Source: Tenacibaculum lutimaris (GTDB lineage Bacteria; Bacteroidota; Bacteroidia; Flavobacteriales; Flavobacteriaceae). From it: 64,000 nucleotides of DNA. Within the stretch, counting starts at the first letter, position 1; every line of letters begins with the position of its first letter. The position numbers and the translations under genes are program-made. Where the stretch lies: positions 124,001 through 188,000 of the forward strand of contig NZ_RAQM01000008.1 in assembly GCF_003610735.1 (NCBI RefSeq). The letters run 5' to 3'. The notes beneath the pieces are model-generated. The model was not told the DNA's origin. It did no database searches and worked only from the letters and a program-made list of their open reading frames with translations. Below are positions 43,326 to 52,067 of the stretch, in pieces.

Positions 43326-44780
43326 TTATTTATTTTTTAGTTCAGCTATTTTGTTTTTCATTTGCTCATTATAATTCCATTCATTGTTTTCATTGAGTAG
43401 AATTGCTTTTTTATAGTTTTTAATTGCCTTAAGACTATCATTTTTCATTTCATAAGCTTCAGCTAAACTAGCTTTTGATACCCACCAATTAGGATTAACT
43501 TCGGCGTTAAATTTAAATACATCAATAGCATTTTCAATGTTATTTTTACTATAAATATAAGAATTACCTATACTGTTAATATTCCATTTTAAGTTATCAA
43601 AGTCTGAATTTGGATTTTCTTCTTTTAACTTTTTGAATGATTGAATAGCTTCGTTAAATTGATGACGAATAACAAAATTCATAACATCTTCCTCTTTTGC
43701 TAATTTTTTTGCTTTAAGTTCAGGGATTGAAATTCTTGCTATATCATTAATAATAATATCATAAGCAGGTATTTTATAACCGTTAGACAATAAAATAATC
43801 GTTGCATTATTATCTGTGAATTTTCTAAATGCAGCTAAATTTCCACCTGAAAACCCATAAGAATCCATCCCGTTTACTTGAATACTATTCCAACCATGTA
43901 AAAAATGGTCTTTTTTATTCGTGAAACTGAAAGGTTCCCACATTTCTGTTTTCACCTTATCACTTAACAAGATGTCGTCGTCCAATTTCTTGTTCCATTC
44001 AATAAATTTTTCAAGAGTGATGTTTAGCCCGTTTCCTGAATGTCCTCTTACACCACTATTATTTGTGTCTTTTTCAAATTCTTTTGTCTTTTCATTATAA
44101 AAATATCTTGTAGCACGATTTGGAATAGTTTCTTGTGAGTTAGAAGAAAATAAAACTTCATTTGTAGAATTATCAAACTGATTTTTAAGAATATAATCAT
44201 CAAAAGACATTCCTGTAATTTTCTCTATAATTTGAGCGAGTAACCAATAATTTGTTTGATTGTATTGAAACTGTTTTCCTATAGCAAAATTCATTTTGTC
44301 ATTGAATAGTTTTTCCATTAATTCCTCGTCAGTTAATGTACTTTTATATCTTATAATATCAGGTAAACCAGAAGAATGACTTAGCAAATTTTTAACTTTT
44401 ATCTCTTGCCATTGTTGTGGTAAATCACTTATGTATTTTGAAATTTTGTCTTCTAAACTTAGCTGTTTGTTTTGTATAAGCTGAAATATTCCTGTGGAAG
44501 TTATAAGTTTTGTCGCTGAAAAAACTCTGAATAATGTATTTTCATCAACAGGTTTATTATTCTCTAATGATGATTTGCCTAAATAATTTTTATAAACTAT
44601 TTTATCATTTTTAATTACTGCTAAAGCTAATCCAGGAATATTATGTAGCTCCATAGCTTTTGTTAAATAAGAGTCAATTTCATTTTTAATGGTAGCAGTA
44701 TTGTTTTCCTTCTTTTGGTTAGAGCAAGAAAAACTAAATAATAATAGTAAAAGGGAAGAAAGTGTGATTAATTTTTTCAT
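43326..44780 (-). CDS. Serine hydrolase lipoprotein (class C beta-lactamase fold) with C-terminal TPR
   Basis: A 484-residue lipoprotein (LLLLLFSFSCSNQ, lipobox Cys). The catalytic SxxK is in LFRVFSATKLITS and the YxN-type motif in QFQYNQTNYWLLAQ. A GFSGGNLAAFRKF stretch sits where the KTG-type motif is expected, so the third motif looks altered. The last 120 residues form tetratricopeptide-like helices (AIDVFKFNAEVNPNWWVSKA, LKAIKNYKKAILLNEN). Members are esterases or D-amino peptidases more often than true beta-lactamases; substrate unknown. Confidence 0.88.
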   Translation of the reverse strand: MKKLITLSSLLLLLFSFSCSNQKKENNTATIKNEIDSYLTKAMELHNIPGLALAVIKNDKIVYKNYLGKSSLENNKPVDENTLFRVFSATKLITSTGIFQLIQNKQLSLEDKISKYISDLPQQWQEIKVKNLLSHSSGLPDIIRYKSTLTDEELMEKLFNDKMNFAIGKQFQYNQTNYWLLAQIIEKITGMSFDDYILKNQFDNSTNEVLFSSNSQETIPNRATRYFYNEKTKEFEKDTNNSGVRGHSGNGLNITLEKFIEWNKKLDDDILLSDKVKTEMWEPFSFTNKKDHFLHGWNSIQVNGMDSYGFSGGNLAAFRKFTDNNATIILLSNGYKIPAYDIIINDIARISIPELKAKKLAKEEDVMNFVIRHQFNEAIQSFKKLKEENPNSDFDNLKWNINSIGNSYIYSKNNIENAIDVFKFNAEVNPNWWVSKASLAEAYEMKNDSLKAIKNYKKAILLNENNEWNYNEQMKNKIAELKNK

Positions 44781-44886
44781 AGTATTTCATTATTTGTTTT
44801 AATAGAAACGATAACTTTTATTTAGCGTTGCAGTTTTAATGGAAATGATAGCACTTTTTATTTGTTACTAAACAAATTTGATTGTC

Positions 44887-44894
44887 TATTTTTG
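44887..44894 (+). promoter_or_regulatory. -7 element at the methyltransferase start, leaderless arrangement
   Basis: TATTTTTG matches TAnnTTTG and ends 4 nt before the ATG at 44899. The predicted transcription start coincides with the start codon. Confidence 0.5.
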
Positions 44895-44898
44895 TAAT

Positions 44899-46053
44899 AT
44901 GAAAGAAGCCTTACATCAACTGTTTACTGAGTTTCAAAACAGCATACAAAAAAATGATTTTGTAAAATTAACTTTAAGTAAACCAATTCGTAAAAGTGAT
45001 GAATTATCGAATGTATACGTTCGTCAAATAATGTTGAAAGGAGACATTTGTTTTCAATTTTTATATCGATATAAAACAAATGATCAAACAAAAAACTATT
45101 CGTTTGAAGAAAGTATTGAAGAACTTACTCATTTACTTTCAGAAAAGTTTAGAGCGGCGACATTATTTACGTTAGAAAACGATTTGCTAGTCTTTATTTC
45201 TAAAAAGAAAAAAGTAAGTTATAAAACTACACAGCCTAGTTTTAAAAACAAGTTACCAGAAACTCATGATAAGCCCAAAGAAAAAAGAGCTGAAAACAGC
45301 GAATATTTATATCATTTGGGGGTAACGGATAAAGAAGGAAAAGTAATTCCTAAAATGGCAGATAAATACCGCCAAATTAATAAGTATTTAGAGATTATTG
45401 AAGCGCAAATACAATCAGTTAAATTACCTAAGCATATCAATATTGTAGATATGGGCTCAGGAAAAGGCTATTTAACTTTTGCATTGTACGATTACTTGGT
45501 CAATCAAAAAGGATATACAGCCAGTGTAACAGGTATTGAGTTACGCCAGAGTTTAGTTGATTATTGTAATGATATTGCCAAAAAGTGTGATTTTAAAGGA
45601 TTGCTTTTTGTAGCACAACCAATTCAGAAATACGATAACAATAAAATAGATATTTTAATCGCTTTGCACGCTTGTGATACGGCGACCGATGATGCTATTT
45701 ACAAAGGTTTGGTTTCAAAAGCAGAATTGATTGTTTGTGCTCCGTGCTGTCATAAGCAAATCCGCCAGCAAGTAAAAGGAAAAGAGCAGGAGAGCCCTTT
45801 ATTAAAATATGGAATTTTTAAGGAACGTCAGTTTGAAATGGTTACCGATACCATTCGTGCTTTAATTTTAGAGAAAAACAATTATACTACCAAGGTTTTT
45901 GAGTTTATAAGCAATGAGCACACGCGTAAAAATGTAATGCTAATTGGTGCTAAGTCATCTAAAAAAGTAGATAAAAAACGTATTGAAGCTAAAATTTCAG
46001 ATTTAAAAGAAACTTATCAAATTGAGCAACACTATTTAGAAGGATTACTATAA
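44899..46053 (+). CDS. Class I SAM-dependent methyltransferase
   Basis: About 384 residues from ATG 44899; an upstream TTG at 44878 would overlap the promoter element. The N-terminal 150 residues are family-specific. The Rossmann fold starts at NIVDMGSGKGYLTFALYDYL (SAM motif I), followed by GIELRQSLVDYCND, LIALHACDTATDDAIYKG and a Cys-rich CAPCCHKQIRQQ. The pattern fits the Methyltransf_32-type group related to GSTCD. Substrate unknown. The Crp-like gene follows by 10 nt. Confidence 0.85.
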   Translation: MKEALHQLFTEFQNSIQKNDFVKLTLSKPIRKSDELSNVYVRQIMLKGDICFQFLYRYKTNDQTKNYSFEESIEELTHLLSEKFRAATLFTLENDLLVFISKKKKVSYKTTQPSFKNKLPETHDKPKEKRAENSEYLYHLGVTDKEGKVIPKMADKYRQINKYLEIIEAQIQSVKLPKHINIVDMGSGKGYLTFALYDYLVNQKGYTASVTGIELRQSLVDYCNDIAKKCDFKGLLFVAQPIQKYDNNKIDILIALHACDTATDDAIYKGLVSKAELIVCAPCCHKQIRQQVKGKEQESPLLKYGIFKERQFEMVTDTIRALILEKNNYTTKVFEFISNEHTRKNVMLIGAKSSKKVDKKRIEAKISDLKETYQIEQHYLEGLL

Positions 46054-46063
46054 TGTTTTTATA

Positions 46064-46633
46064 ATGAGTACATCTGTAAGTAATGTATTTAAAAATCTTC
46101 AGCTAGAAAATGAAGAATTAAAAGTAGTTGAGAGTATTTTTTCGGAGGTAACGTATAAAAAAGGCGATACCATATTACAAACGAATGAAAAAGTATACTA
46201 CCAATATTATGTGGTAAAAGGGTGTTTACGAACATTTTTTATGGATGCTAAAGGAAAAGAGCACACGATACAATTTGCTATTAACGACTGGTGGATTAGT
46301 GATTACATAGGTTATTTTTCCGAATCAGAATCTGTACTTTCTATTGAGTGTATTACAGATGCTACTGTGTTAAAAGTAGCCAAGAGTGATTTGGATAGTA
46401 TCTATGAAAAAGTACCCAAAATAGAACATTTTTTTAGAAAAAAGTTAGAACGCTCAACAGTAAGGTTTCAAAAAAGAATTTTAAACAACTTAGTATTATC
46501 AGCTAAAGAAAGGTATCATTTATTTTTACAAACCTATCCAAATATAGAGCAGCAAATTAAAAATTACCATTTAGCATCTTACCTAGGAATAACAACAGAA
46601 AGTTTAAGTAGAATACGAAAAGAAACTTTATAA
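46064..46633 (+). CDS. Crp/Fnr-family transcriptional regulator
   Basis: A 189-residue regulator with a cyclic-nucleotide-binding-like beta-roll (about 20-120, YKKGDTILQTNEKVYYQYYV, VVKGCLRTFFMDAKGKEH) and a C-terminal helix-turn-helix (LASYLGITTESLSRIRKETL). The key Arg-Glu pair for cAMP binding is not evident, as in many Bacteroidota members, so the ligand is unknown. It immediately precedes the DJ-1/PfpI gene, a likely target. Confidence 0.9.
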   Translation: MSTSVSNVFKNLQLENEELKVVESIFSEVTYKKGDTILQTNEKVYYQYYVVKGCLRTFFMDAKGKEHTIQFAINDWWISDYIGYFSESESVLSIECITDATVLKVAKSDLDSIYEKVPKIEHFFRKKLERSTVRFQKRILNNLVLSAKERYHLFLQTYPNIEQQIKNYHLASYLGITTESLSRIRKETL

Positions 46634-46678
46634 AGGTCTTTATTACCATACATCAATTTTTCTTCACCTTTCATATAC

Positions 46679-46686
46679 TAATTTTG
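46679..46686 (+). promoter_or_regulatory. -7 element of the DJ-1/PfpI gene promoter
   Basis: TAATTTTG matches TAnnTTTG; start codon 24 nt downstream. It gives the gene a promoter separate from that of the Crp-like regulator. Confidence 0.4.
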
Positions 46687-46710
46687 AGGTAACTTAAAAA
46701 TAGAAATAAT

Positions 46711-47385
46711 ATGAAAAAAGTAGTATTTGTACTTACTAGTCATGAAGAATTAGGGAATACAGGAGAAAAAACAGGATTTTGGATTGAAGAATTTGCAGCA
46801 CCTTATTATTTATTAAAAGATAAAGGAGTAGAAGTAACTTTAGCATCTCCAAAAGGAGGACAACCACCAATTGATCCAAAAAGTAACGAACCAGATTTTC
46901 AAACACCAGCTACACATCGTTTTAATAAAGATGAAGAACTTCAAGCTGTAATGGCAAACACAATGAAATTGAGTGAAGTTAAAGAAGGTGATTATGATGC
47001 AATTTTTTACCCTGGAGGACATGGACCTTTATGGGATTTAGCTGAAAATAAAGATTCTGTAGCTTTAATAGAAACTTTTTATACAAACAATAAACCAGTA
47101 GGAGCAGTTTGTCATGCACCTATTGTATTAAAAGACGCTAAAGTAAATGGAGATCCTTTAGTTAAAGATAAAAAAGTAACAGGTTTTTCTAATACAGAAG
47201 AAGATGCGGTGCAATTAACTTCAATTGTACCGTTTTTAGTAGAAGATGAACTGAAAAATAATGGTGGTATTTATAGCAAAGCAGGAGATTGGCAAGAATA
47301 TGTGATTGAAGACGGAAACTTAATCACCGGACAAAATCCAGCATCATCTGAATTAGTAGCAGAAAAATTATTTGCAAAATTATAA
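46711..47385 (+). CDS. DJ-1/PfpI family protein (Hsp31-like class I GATase fold)
   Basis: A 224-residue protein. The active-site motif is PVGAVCHAPIVL with the nucleophilic Cys; YPGGHGPLWDLAEN and an N-terminal Glu region (GFWIEEFAAPYYLL) fit the Hsp31/glyoxalase III-like branch. Such proteins act as glyoxalases, deglycase-type enzymes or chaperones against reactive carbonyls. The preceding Crp-like regulator suggests stress control. Followed by a strong terminator. Confidence 0.9.
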   Translation: MKKVVFVLTSHEELGNTGEKTGFWIEEFAAPYYLLKDKGVEVTLASPKGGQPPIDPKSNEPDFQTPATHRFNKDEELQAVMANTMKLSEVKEGDYDAIFYPGGHGPLWDLAENKDSVALIETFYTNNKPVGAVCHAPIVLKDAKVNGDPLVKDKKVTGFSNTEEDAVQLTSIVPFLVEDELKNNGGIYSKAGDWQEYVIEDGNLITGQNPASSELVAEKLFAKL

Positions 47386-47410
47386 CTATTAAATAGTGAG
47401 TGTTTAATAA

Positions 47411-47447
47411 AAAATCGTTTGAAAATATTTTCAAACGATTTTTTCTT
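47411..47447 (+). terminator. Terminator of the DJ-1/PfpI gene
   Basis: AAAATCGTTTGAAAA / TTTTCAAACGATTTT hairpin followed by a T-rich tail. Confidence 0.9.
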
Positions 47448-47505
47448 TTTCAAGAACAAGCAAAAAGGTTTTATCGTACTTTTAGCACATTAGAATATAG
47501 ATAAA

Positions 47506-48429
47506 ATGAAAGAATCTAAACCGCTTGTTATAGCTGCTTTTATAGCTATTTATGTTATTTGGGGATCAACCTATTTGCTAAATAAAATTGTTGTTACTGA
47601 GGTTTCTCCACTGTTATTAGCAGCCATTCGTTTTTCTATATCGGGAGCGCTAATCATGCTAATAGCTAAACTTTTAAAAAGAGAAATAAAAGTGACTAAA
47701 AAGCAACTTTTAAATTCTGCGATAGCTGGTTTTCTTTTTTTAGTGTATGGAAACGGGATGTTTGTGTGGGCATTAAAATTTGTAGATAGTGGTTTTGGTG
47801 CTTTATTAGCGGCTACACAGCCTTTATTTGTATTGTTACTACTACGTTTAATTGATGGAAAAAAAATGCAAAGACAATCTATTATTGGAGTTGTTTTAGG
47901 GATTATAGGAATGTATTTGTTAGTAAGTCAAAATGAAATTACGACATCAAAAGATATGCTAATAGGAATCTTTATGATTTTTTCATGTGTATTAAGTTGG
48001 AGTTACGGTAGTGTTTTTGTAGCCAAAGCTAAGCTTCCTAAAAACTTCTTTGTAAGTACAGGTTATCAAATGCTTTTTGCAGGACTTTTTCTCTTTATAG
48101 GTTCTGTTTTATTAAAAGAAACTTGGTCTTCTCCTTTAGATTGGTCTTTTAAAGCGCAAGGAGCTATGTTTTTGTTAATTGTTTTCGGAAGTATTGTTGC
48201 ATTTACATCTTTTAATTATTTATTAAAAATTGTTCCAACAGAAAAAGTATCAACATCAGCGTATGTAAATCCAGTTGTAGCCTTATTTTTAGGCTGGTAT
48301 TTTTTGGATGAAACCTTAACAACACAATCAGTAATAGCTTCTATTGTATTATTATCAGGTGTTTATTTTATAACATCAAGAAAACGAATATCAAAACTTA
48401 AAGTAACTTCTAAACCACAAAAAGTTTGA
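47506..48429 (+). CDS. EamA (DMT superfamily) transporter
   Basis: A 307-residue inner-membrane protein with about ten hydrophobic helices in two EamA repeats. Repeat 1 begins AFIAIYVIWGSTYLLNKIVV with EVSPLLLAAIRFSISGALI; repeat 2 begins LIGIFMIFSCVLSWSYGSVF and ends VNPVVALFLGWYFLDETLTT. These proteins export metabolites or amino acids. Substrate unknown. Single gene. Confidence 0.92.
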   Translation: MKESKPLVIAAFIAIYVIWGSTYLLNKIVVTEVSPLLLAAIRFSISGALIMLIAKLLKREIKVTKKQLLNSAIAGFLFLVYGNGMFVWALKFVDSGFGALLAATQPLFVLLLLRLIDGKKMQRQSIIGVVLGIIGMYLLVSQNEITTSKDMLIGIFMIFSCVLSWSYGSVFVAKAKLPKNFFVSTGYQMLFAGLFLFIGSVLLKETWSSPLDWSFKAQGAMFLLIVFGSIVAFTSFNYLLKIVPTEKVSTSAYVNPVVALFLGWYFLDETLTTQSVIASIVLLSGVYFITSRKRISKLKVTSKPQKV

Positions 48430-48471
48430 TTTAGTTTTAATAATAGGCATTAATTAATCAAGTATTTAAAA

Positions 48472-48870
48472 TTATATTCCTTCACCTGATAAGTTAATTA
48501 CCAATTCTCCTAGCTCGTGCTTTATTACAATAATTACATTTCTAGTACCTATATGTGTAGGAGTAAAAACAACATCAAAGTAAGTAGCTGTTGTTATATT
48601 TGTACCTATTGATAGACCTTTAACCTGGAAGTCTTCACGGTGTTGACCTTCAACTTTTATTCCAGTAACTCTTGTATCTAAGTCACATTCATTTATTATG
48701 TTAACTTCTATATACTTACTAGAATAAACTTCAGCTTCTAATTTATAATAATCATTTTCAAAAGCTATGTCGACATCAACACAAGAAAGTATGTTTTCTT
48801 CGACTTCAAAACAAGATGTGAATGTGATTAAAGTAAATAGAAGTAAAAAAGAGAGTTTGAAATATTTCAT
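48472..48870 (-). CDS. Small lipoprotein with a choice-of-anchor-D/ASH-like beta domain
   Basis: A 132-residue lipoprotein (FLLLFTLITFTSC, lipobox Cys about residue 20). The C-terminal half (DFQVKGLSIGTNITTATYFD, VFTPTHIGTRNVIIVI, INLSGEG) has the Phe-x-Pro-x-x-x-Gly-x-x pattern of Ig-like choice-of-anchor-D or ASH domains. Two more Cys (SCVDVD and NECDLD) may form a disulfide. Function unknown; probably a cell-surface protein. Confidence 0.65.
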   Translation of the reverse strand: MKYFKLSFLLLFTLITFTSCFEVEENILSCVDVDIAFENDYYKLEAEVYSSKYIEVNIINECDLDTRVTGIKVEGQHREDFQVKGLSIGTNITTATYFDVVFTPTHIGTRNVIIVIKHELGELVINLSGEGI

Positions 48871-48911
48871 AGATTTTTAGTAAGCAAATTTAATAAGTAA
48901 TTTGAAATACA

Positions 48912-49733
48912 CTAATTATCCCACCAAACCACAAAAAATTTAAGAAGTTCTCCATTTGGTTTTTTCAACCAACAAAGAGGGGCGTTTTCTTCATTTAAAA
49001 ACTGTTGAATTTTATCTTGATATGATTCAAAAGTTAACCAGTTAATATTTGAATGTGGGTTTACTAACCAGTTATGTTTAGTTGGAATATAGAATTTACA
49101 ATCGGAAAATTGTAGTAACTCCTTCGGATAGATATAAAACCCGTAAATACACTCATTATTTAGTTGTTTAAAGTTTTTTCCGAAGTCTTTTAAAGGAACA
49201 AATAATTGTGCTTTAAAATATACTTGTTGTATTATTTTATCTACATTCAACTTTAATTCATCTAAATAAGTTTTAGTATGATTGGAGTAGAGTAGTGGTA
49301 ATTGTTTTTCTTTTAATTTACTAAGTTTTTGAACGAAAGAATCTCGTCTATTTGGTCCAATCCAATGTTCAACTTCAGAATTACCAACAGAAGCATCATA
49401 TAAGTAGAACTTATATATAATTTCTAAATGAATTGGTTTCTTGTTTTTCAACAATAAACAATCTAATTCACCTACAGTAATTTTTTCTTTTTGAATTTGA
49501 ATGTTCTCAGCAAGAATTGATACAGAAGTGTCTTGATTTAATTCAAATGAAACAAAACGTTCTACCAATTTTCCTAAACGTAATTTTTGTGTAATCTCTT
49601 GGTTAAACGAAGTTGTTCGAGTTATTGAAATAGGAAATTGTTCTAAATTAAAAACACCTTTTCCATGCCATAGAAAAGGTGTTTTTAAAAATCCTTCGTA
49701 TTGTAATTGTAAGTCTTTTTGTTTTTGGTACAT
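48912..49733 (-). CDS. DUF1853 family protein
   Basis: A 273-residue protein. VGELDCLLL followed by PIHLEIIYKFYLYD resembles the Asp...Glu-x3-Lys core of PD-(D/E)XK-like nuclease folds, where DUF1853 is placed as far as I recall; WIGPNRRDSF and LKEKQLPLL are family blocks. The function of the family is unknown. It follows the OmpH-like gene by only 6 nt. Confidence 0.8.
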   Translation of the reverse strand: MYQKQKDLQLQYEGFLKTPFLWHGKGVFNLEQFPISITRTTSFNQEITQKLRLGKLVERFVSFELNQDTSVSILAENIQIQKEKITVGELDCLLLKNKKPIHLEIIYKFYLYDASVGNSEVEHWIGPNRRDSFVQKLSKLKEKQLPLLYSNHTKTYLDELKLNVDKIIQQVYFKAQLFVPLKDFGKNFKQLNNECIYGFYIYPKELLQFSDCKFYIPTKHNWLVNPHSNINWLTFESYQDKIQQFLNEENAPLCWLKKPNGELLKFFVVWWDN

Positions 49734-49739
49734 AAAGAA

Positions 49740-50243
49740 TTACTCTTTAATTCCTAGTTTGTCTAATACTAATTTTGTGATGTCGAAACGCTCATCAAGA
49801 TATCCAAATTCATTTCCTGTAGTTGTCAAAATTTGAGTGTATCCATTTTCTTTGGCTACTTCAGCAATTACTTCACTTACTTTTTTATATAACGGACGTA
49901 AACTTTGTTCTCGTTGAATTTGCATCATTGCTGTTCCGTTTTGACGAAATTTAGCCATTTCTTGTTCTAGCACTTGTATTTCTTGAACTCGAGTCTTTTT
50001 ATCATCATCCGTCATAATTTTTTCTTCAGCCTTAAAAGAATCAATTTTAGATTTATACTCTGTTGCTTTAATTTGAAAACTAGAATCTAATTGTTTACCA
50101 TAGTTTTCTACACGTTGCAAAACACCTTTCATTTGTGGCATTTTACTAATAATTAATTCGCTATCTACAGTACCAACTTTCGTTTGTGCATTTGTAAATC
50201 CGATAAAAAATAAAGCTAGTATAAATGTGATTTTTAATTTCAT
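49740..50243 (-). CDS. OmpH/Skp family periplasmic chaperone-like protein
   Basis: A 167-residue exported protein: signal peptide (MKLKITFILALFFIGFTNAQ), a short core with KVGTVDSELIISKMPQMKG, then a long helical arm rich in Lys/Glu/Gln (residues about 40-125), and a C-terminal strand (ILTTTGNEFGYLDERFDIT). This is the Skp/OmpH trimer form that carries unfolded outer-membrane proteins. It is unusually close to the DUF1853 gene. Confidence 0.9.
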   Translation of the reverse strand: MKLKITFILALFFIGFTNAQTKVGTVDSELIISKMPQMKGVLQRVENYGKQLDSSFQIKATEYKSKIDSFKAEEKIMTDDDKKTRVQEIQVLEQEMAKFRQNGTAMMQIQREQSLRPLYKKVSEVIAEVAKENGYTQILTTTGNEFGYLDERFDITKLVLDKLGIKE

Positions 50244-50310
50244 AAATTTCTGTGTTTTGTGACAAATATAAAAAAGTGGTTAATGTACGAACCTTAAAAT
50301 TCGTTAAATT

Positions 50311-51219
50311 TTATTTTTTACTCTCGATAGTTGTAAAAATGTTATTTACATCTTCTTTAAAATCAAACCAAATAATTTCAGGATCTTTACGAAACCAAGT
50401 TCCTTGACGTTTGGCAAACCTTCGAGAATTTTTCTTTATTTCTTCAATAGCAAACTCTTTGGTGAAATTCCCATCAAAATATTCAAATAGTTCTCTATAA
50501 CCTACCGTTTGTAATGCGTTTAACTCTTTATATTGGTGTAATTGTTTAGCTTCTTCAATTAGACCATTTTCAACCATAATATCTACTCGATGGTTGATAC
50601 GATCGTACATAATTTCTCTATCTGCTTTTAAACCAATTTTTATAATTTGAAAATTGCGGGGAGCTTTTGGTTTGTTTTTAAAAGAGCTATATGTTTCTCC
50701 TGTTCCAATACAAATTTCCAAGGCACGAATTAATCGATGTGGATTGTCAATAGCAATTGTATTGTAGGTTTCAATATCTAATTCTTTTAATAGCTTTTGA
50801 AGATGTTCAATTCCTTTATTTTCAAGTTCAGTAGTTAAATCAATCCTAATTTGAGGGGCTACATCAGGAAATTCATCAAAACCCTTTAAAACTGCATCAA
50901 CATACAATCCACTACCACCTACCATAATTTGAATAGGGTTTTCAGCAAACAATTCGTCAAGTTTTGCTAAAGCATCTTTTTCAAACTGGCCTACAGAATA
51001 ATCTTCAAAAATACTACGATTTTGAATGAAGTGATGTGGGGCAGCAGCTAGTTCATCTGGATCAGGAACCGCTGTTCCTATAGTCATTTCTTTATAAAAC
51101 TGACGAGAATCACACGAAATAATTTCACAGTTAAAATGTTGGGCTAGTTTAATACTTAACGCCGTTTTTCCAATAGCCGTAGCTCCTACAATTGTAATTA
51201 AGGTATTTGTTTGTGGCAT
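50311..51219 (-). CDS. miaA: tRNA dimethylallyltransferase
   Basis: A 302-residue enzyme that adds an isopentenyl group to A37 of tRNAs reading UNN codons. ITIVGATAIGKTALSIKLAQ (P-loop), IISCDSRQFYKEM, GTAVPDPDELAAAPHH, IMVGGSGLYVDAVLKGFDE and QTVGYRELFEYFDG are present, and the C-terminus has the KRQGTWFRKD end. The start codon directly abuts the stop codon of the channel gene upstream, suggesting one transcript. Confidence 0.96.
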   Translation of the reverse strand: MPQTNTLITIVGATAIGKTALSIKLAQHFNCEIISCDSRQFYKEMTIGTAVPDPDELAAAPHHFIQNRSIFEDYSVGQFEKDALAKLDELFAENPIQIMVGGSGLYVDAVLKGFDEFPDVAPQIRIDLTTELENKGIEHLQKLLKELDIETYNTIAIDNPHRLIRALEICIGTGETYSSFKNKPKAPRNFQIIKIGLKADREIMYDRINHRVDIMVENGLIEEAKQLHQYKELNALQTVGYRELFEYFDGNFTKEFAIEEIKKNSRRFAKRQGTWFRKDPEIIWFDFKEDVNNIFTTIESKK

Positions 51220-52035
51220 TTAGTTCAGTTTTGTTCCGCAATGATAGCAAAATTCTGCATCATCTTTATGACCTTCGTACGAGCAATTTGAGCAAGATTG
51301 AGTATTTAAATCTACTTTCTTTTTTGTCATTTCAGAACTCACAATTCCTGTAGGAATAGCAATAATAGCATAACCAATAATTACGGTTATACTCGCTATA
51401 AACTGTCCTAAAGCAGTTTGTGGCGCAATGTCACCGTAACCAACTGTAGTAAGGGTTACGATGGACCAATAAATACTTCTAGGAATGCTGGTAAAACCAT
51501 TTTCTGCACCTTCAATAAAATACATAATAGAACCTAAAATGATACAGATGATGAGTACAAAATAAAGGAATACCCCAATTTTAGCTTTACTGGCATTTAA
51601 TGCCTTAATAAGTTGATTAGACTCACCTATATACCTTGATACTTTAAGAATTCTAAAAACTCTTAATAAACGTAAAGCTCTTAAAGCTATTAAGCTACTA
51701 TGTGAGCCTACAAAGAAGAAGGTAAAATACATAGGAACTGTTGATAAGAAATCTATAATTCCATAAAAACTAAAAATATATTTAGTTGGTTTATTGATAG
51801 ATATAATTCTTAGAATGTATTCTATTGAAAAAAGAATTGTAATAATCCACTCTGATATATATAAAAAAGTATGGTGCTTTTTATCAAAACTATCTACACT
51901 TTCTAGCATTACCAATATGATACTTGCTAAAATAGCAAATAACAACACGATATCAAATAACCTTCCAGCAGGAGTATCTGCTTCATAAATTATTTCGTGT
52001 AATTTATCCCTCCAATTAAGTGATTTTTCTTCCAA
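51220..52035 (-). CDS. Voltage-gated-type potassium channel with C-terminal zinc ribbon
   Basis: A 271-residue membrane protein with six segments. S4 carries regularly spaced Arg (RALRLLRVFRILKVSRY), and the pore has the potassium filter TLTTVGYGDIAP. After S6 (TVIIGYAIIAIPTGIVSSEM) there is a short tail ending in C-x2-C-x11-C-x2-C, a probable zinc ribbon. The tail could be a redox or metal sensor, or just a folding unit. It lies between the exonuclease gene and miaA on the minus strand. Confidence 0.9.
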   Translation of the reverse strand: MEEKSLNWRDKLHEIIYEADTPAGRLFDIVLLFAILASIILVMLESVDSFDKKHHTFLYISEWIITILFSIEYILRIISINKPTKYIFSFYGIIDFLSTVPMYFTFFFVGSHSSLIALRALRLLRVFRILKVSRYIGESNQLIKALNASKAKIGVFLYFVLIICIILGSIMYFIEGAENGFTSIPRSIYWSIVTLTTVGYGDIAPQTALGQFIASITVIIGYAIIAIPTGIVSSEMTKKKVDLNTQSCSNCSYEGHKDDAEFCYHCGTKLN

Positions 52036-52067
52036 AACAGTAAATTATTGAGTGGTTTACAACAATA

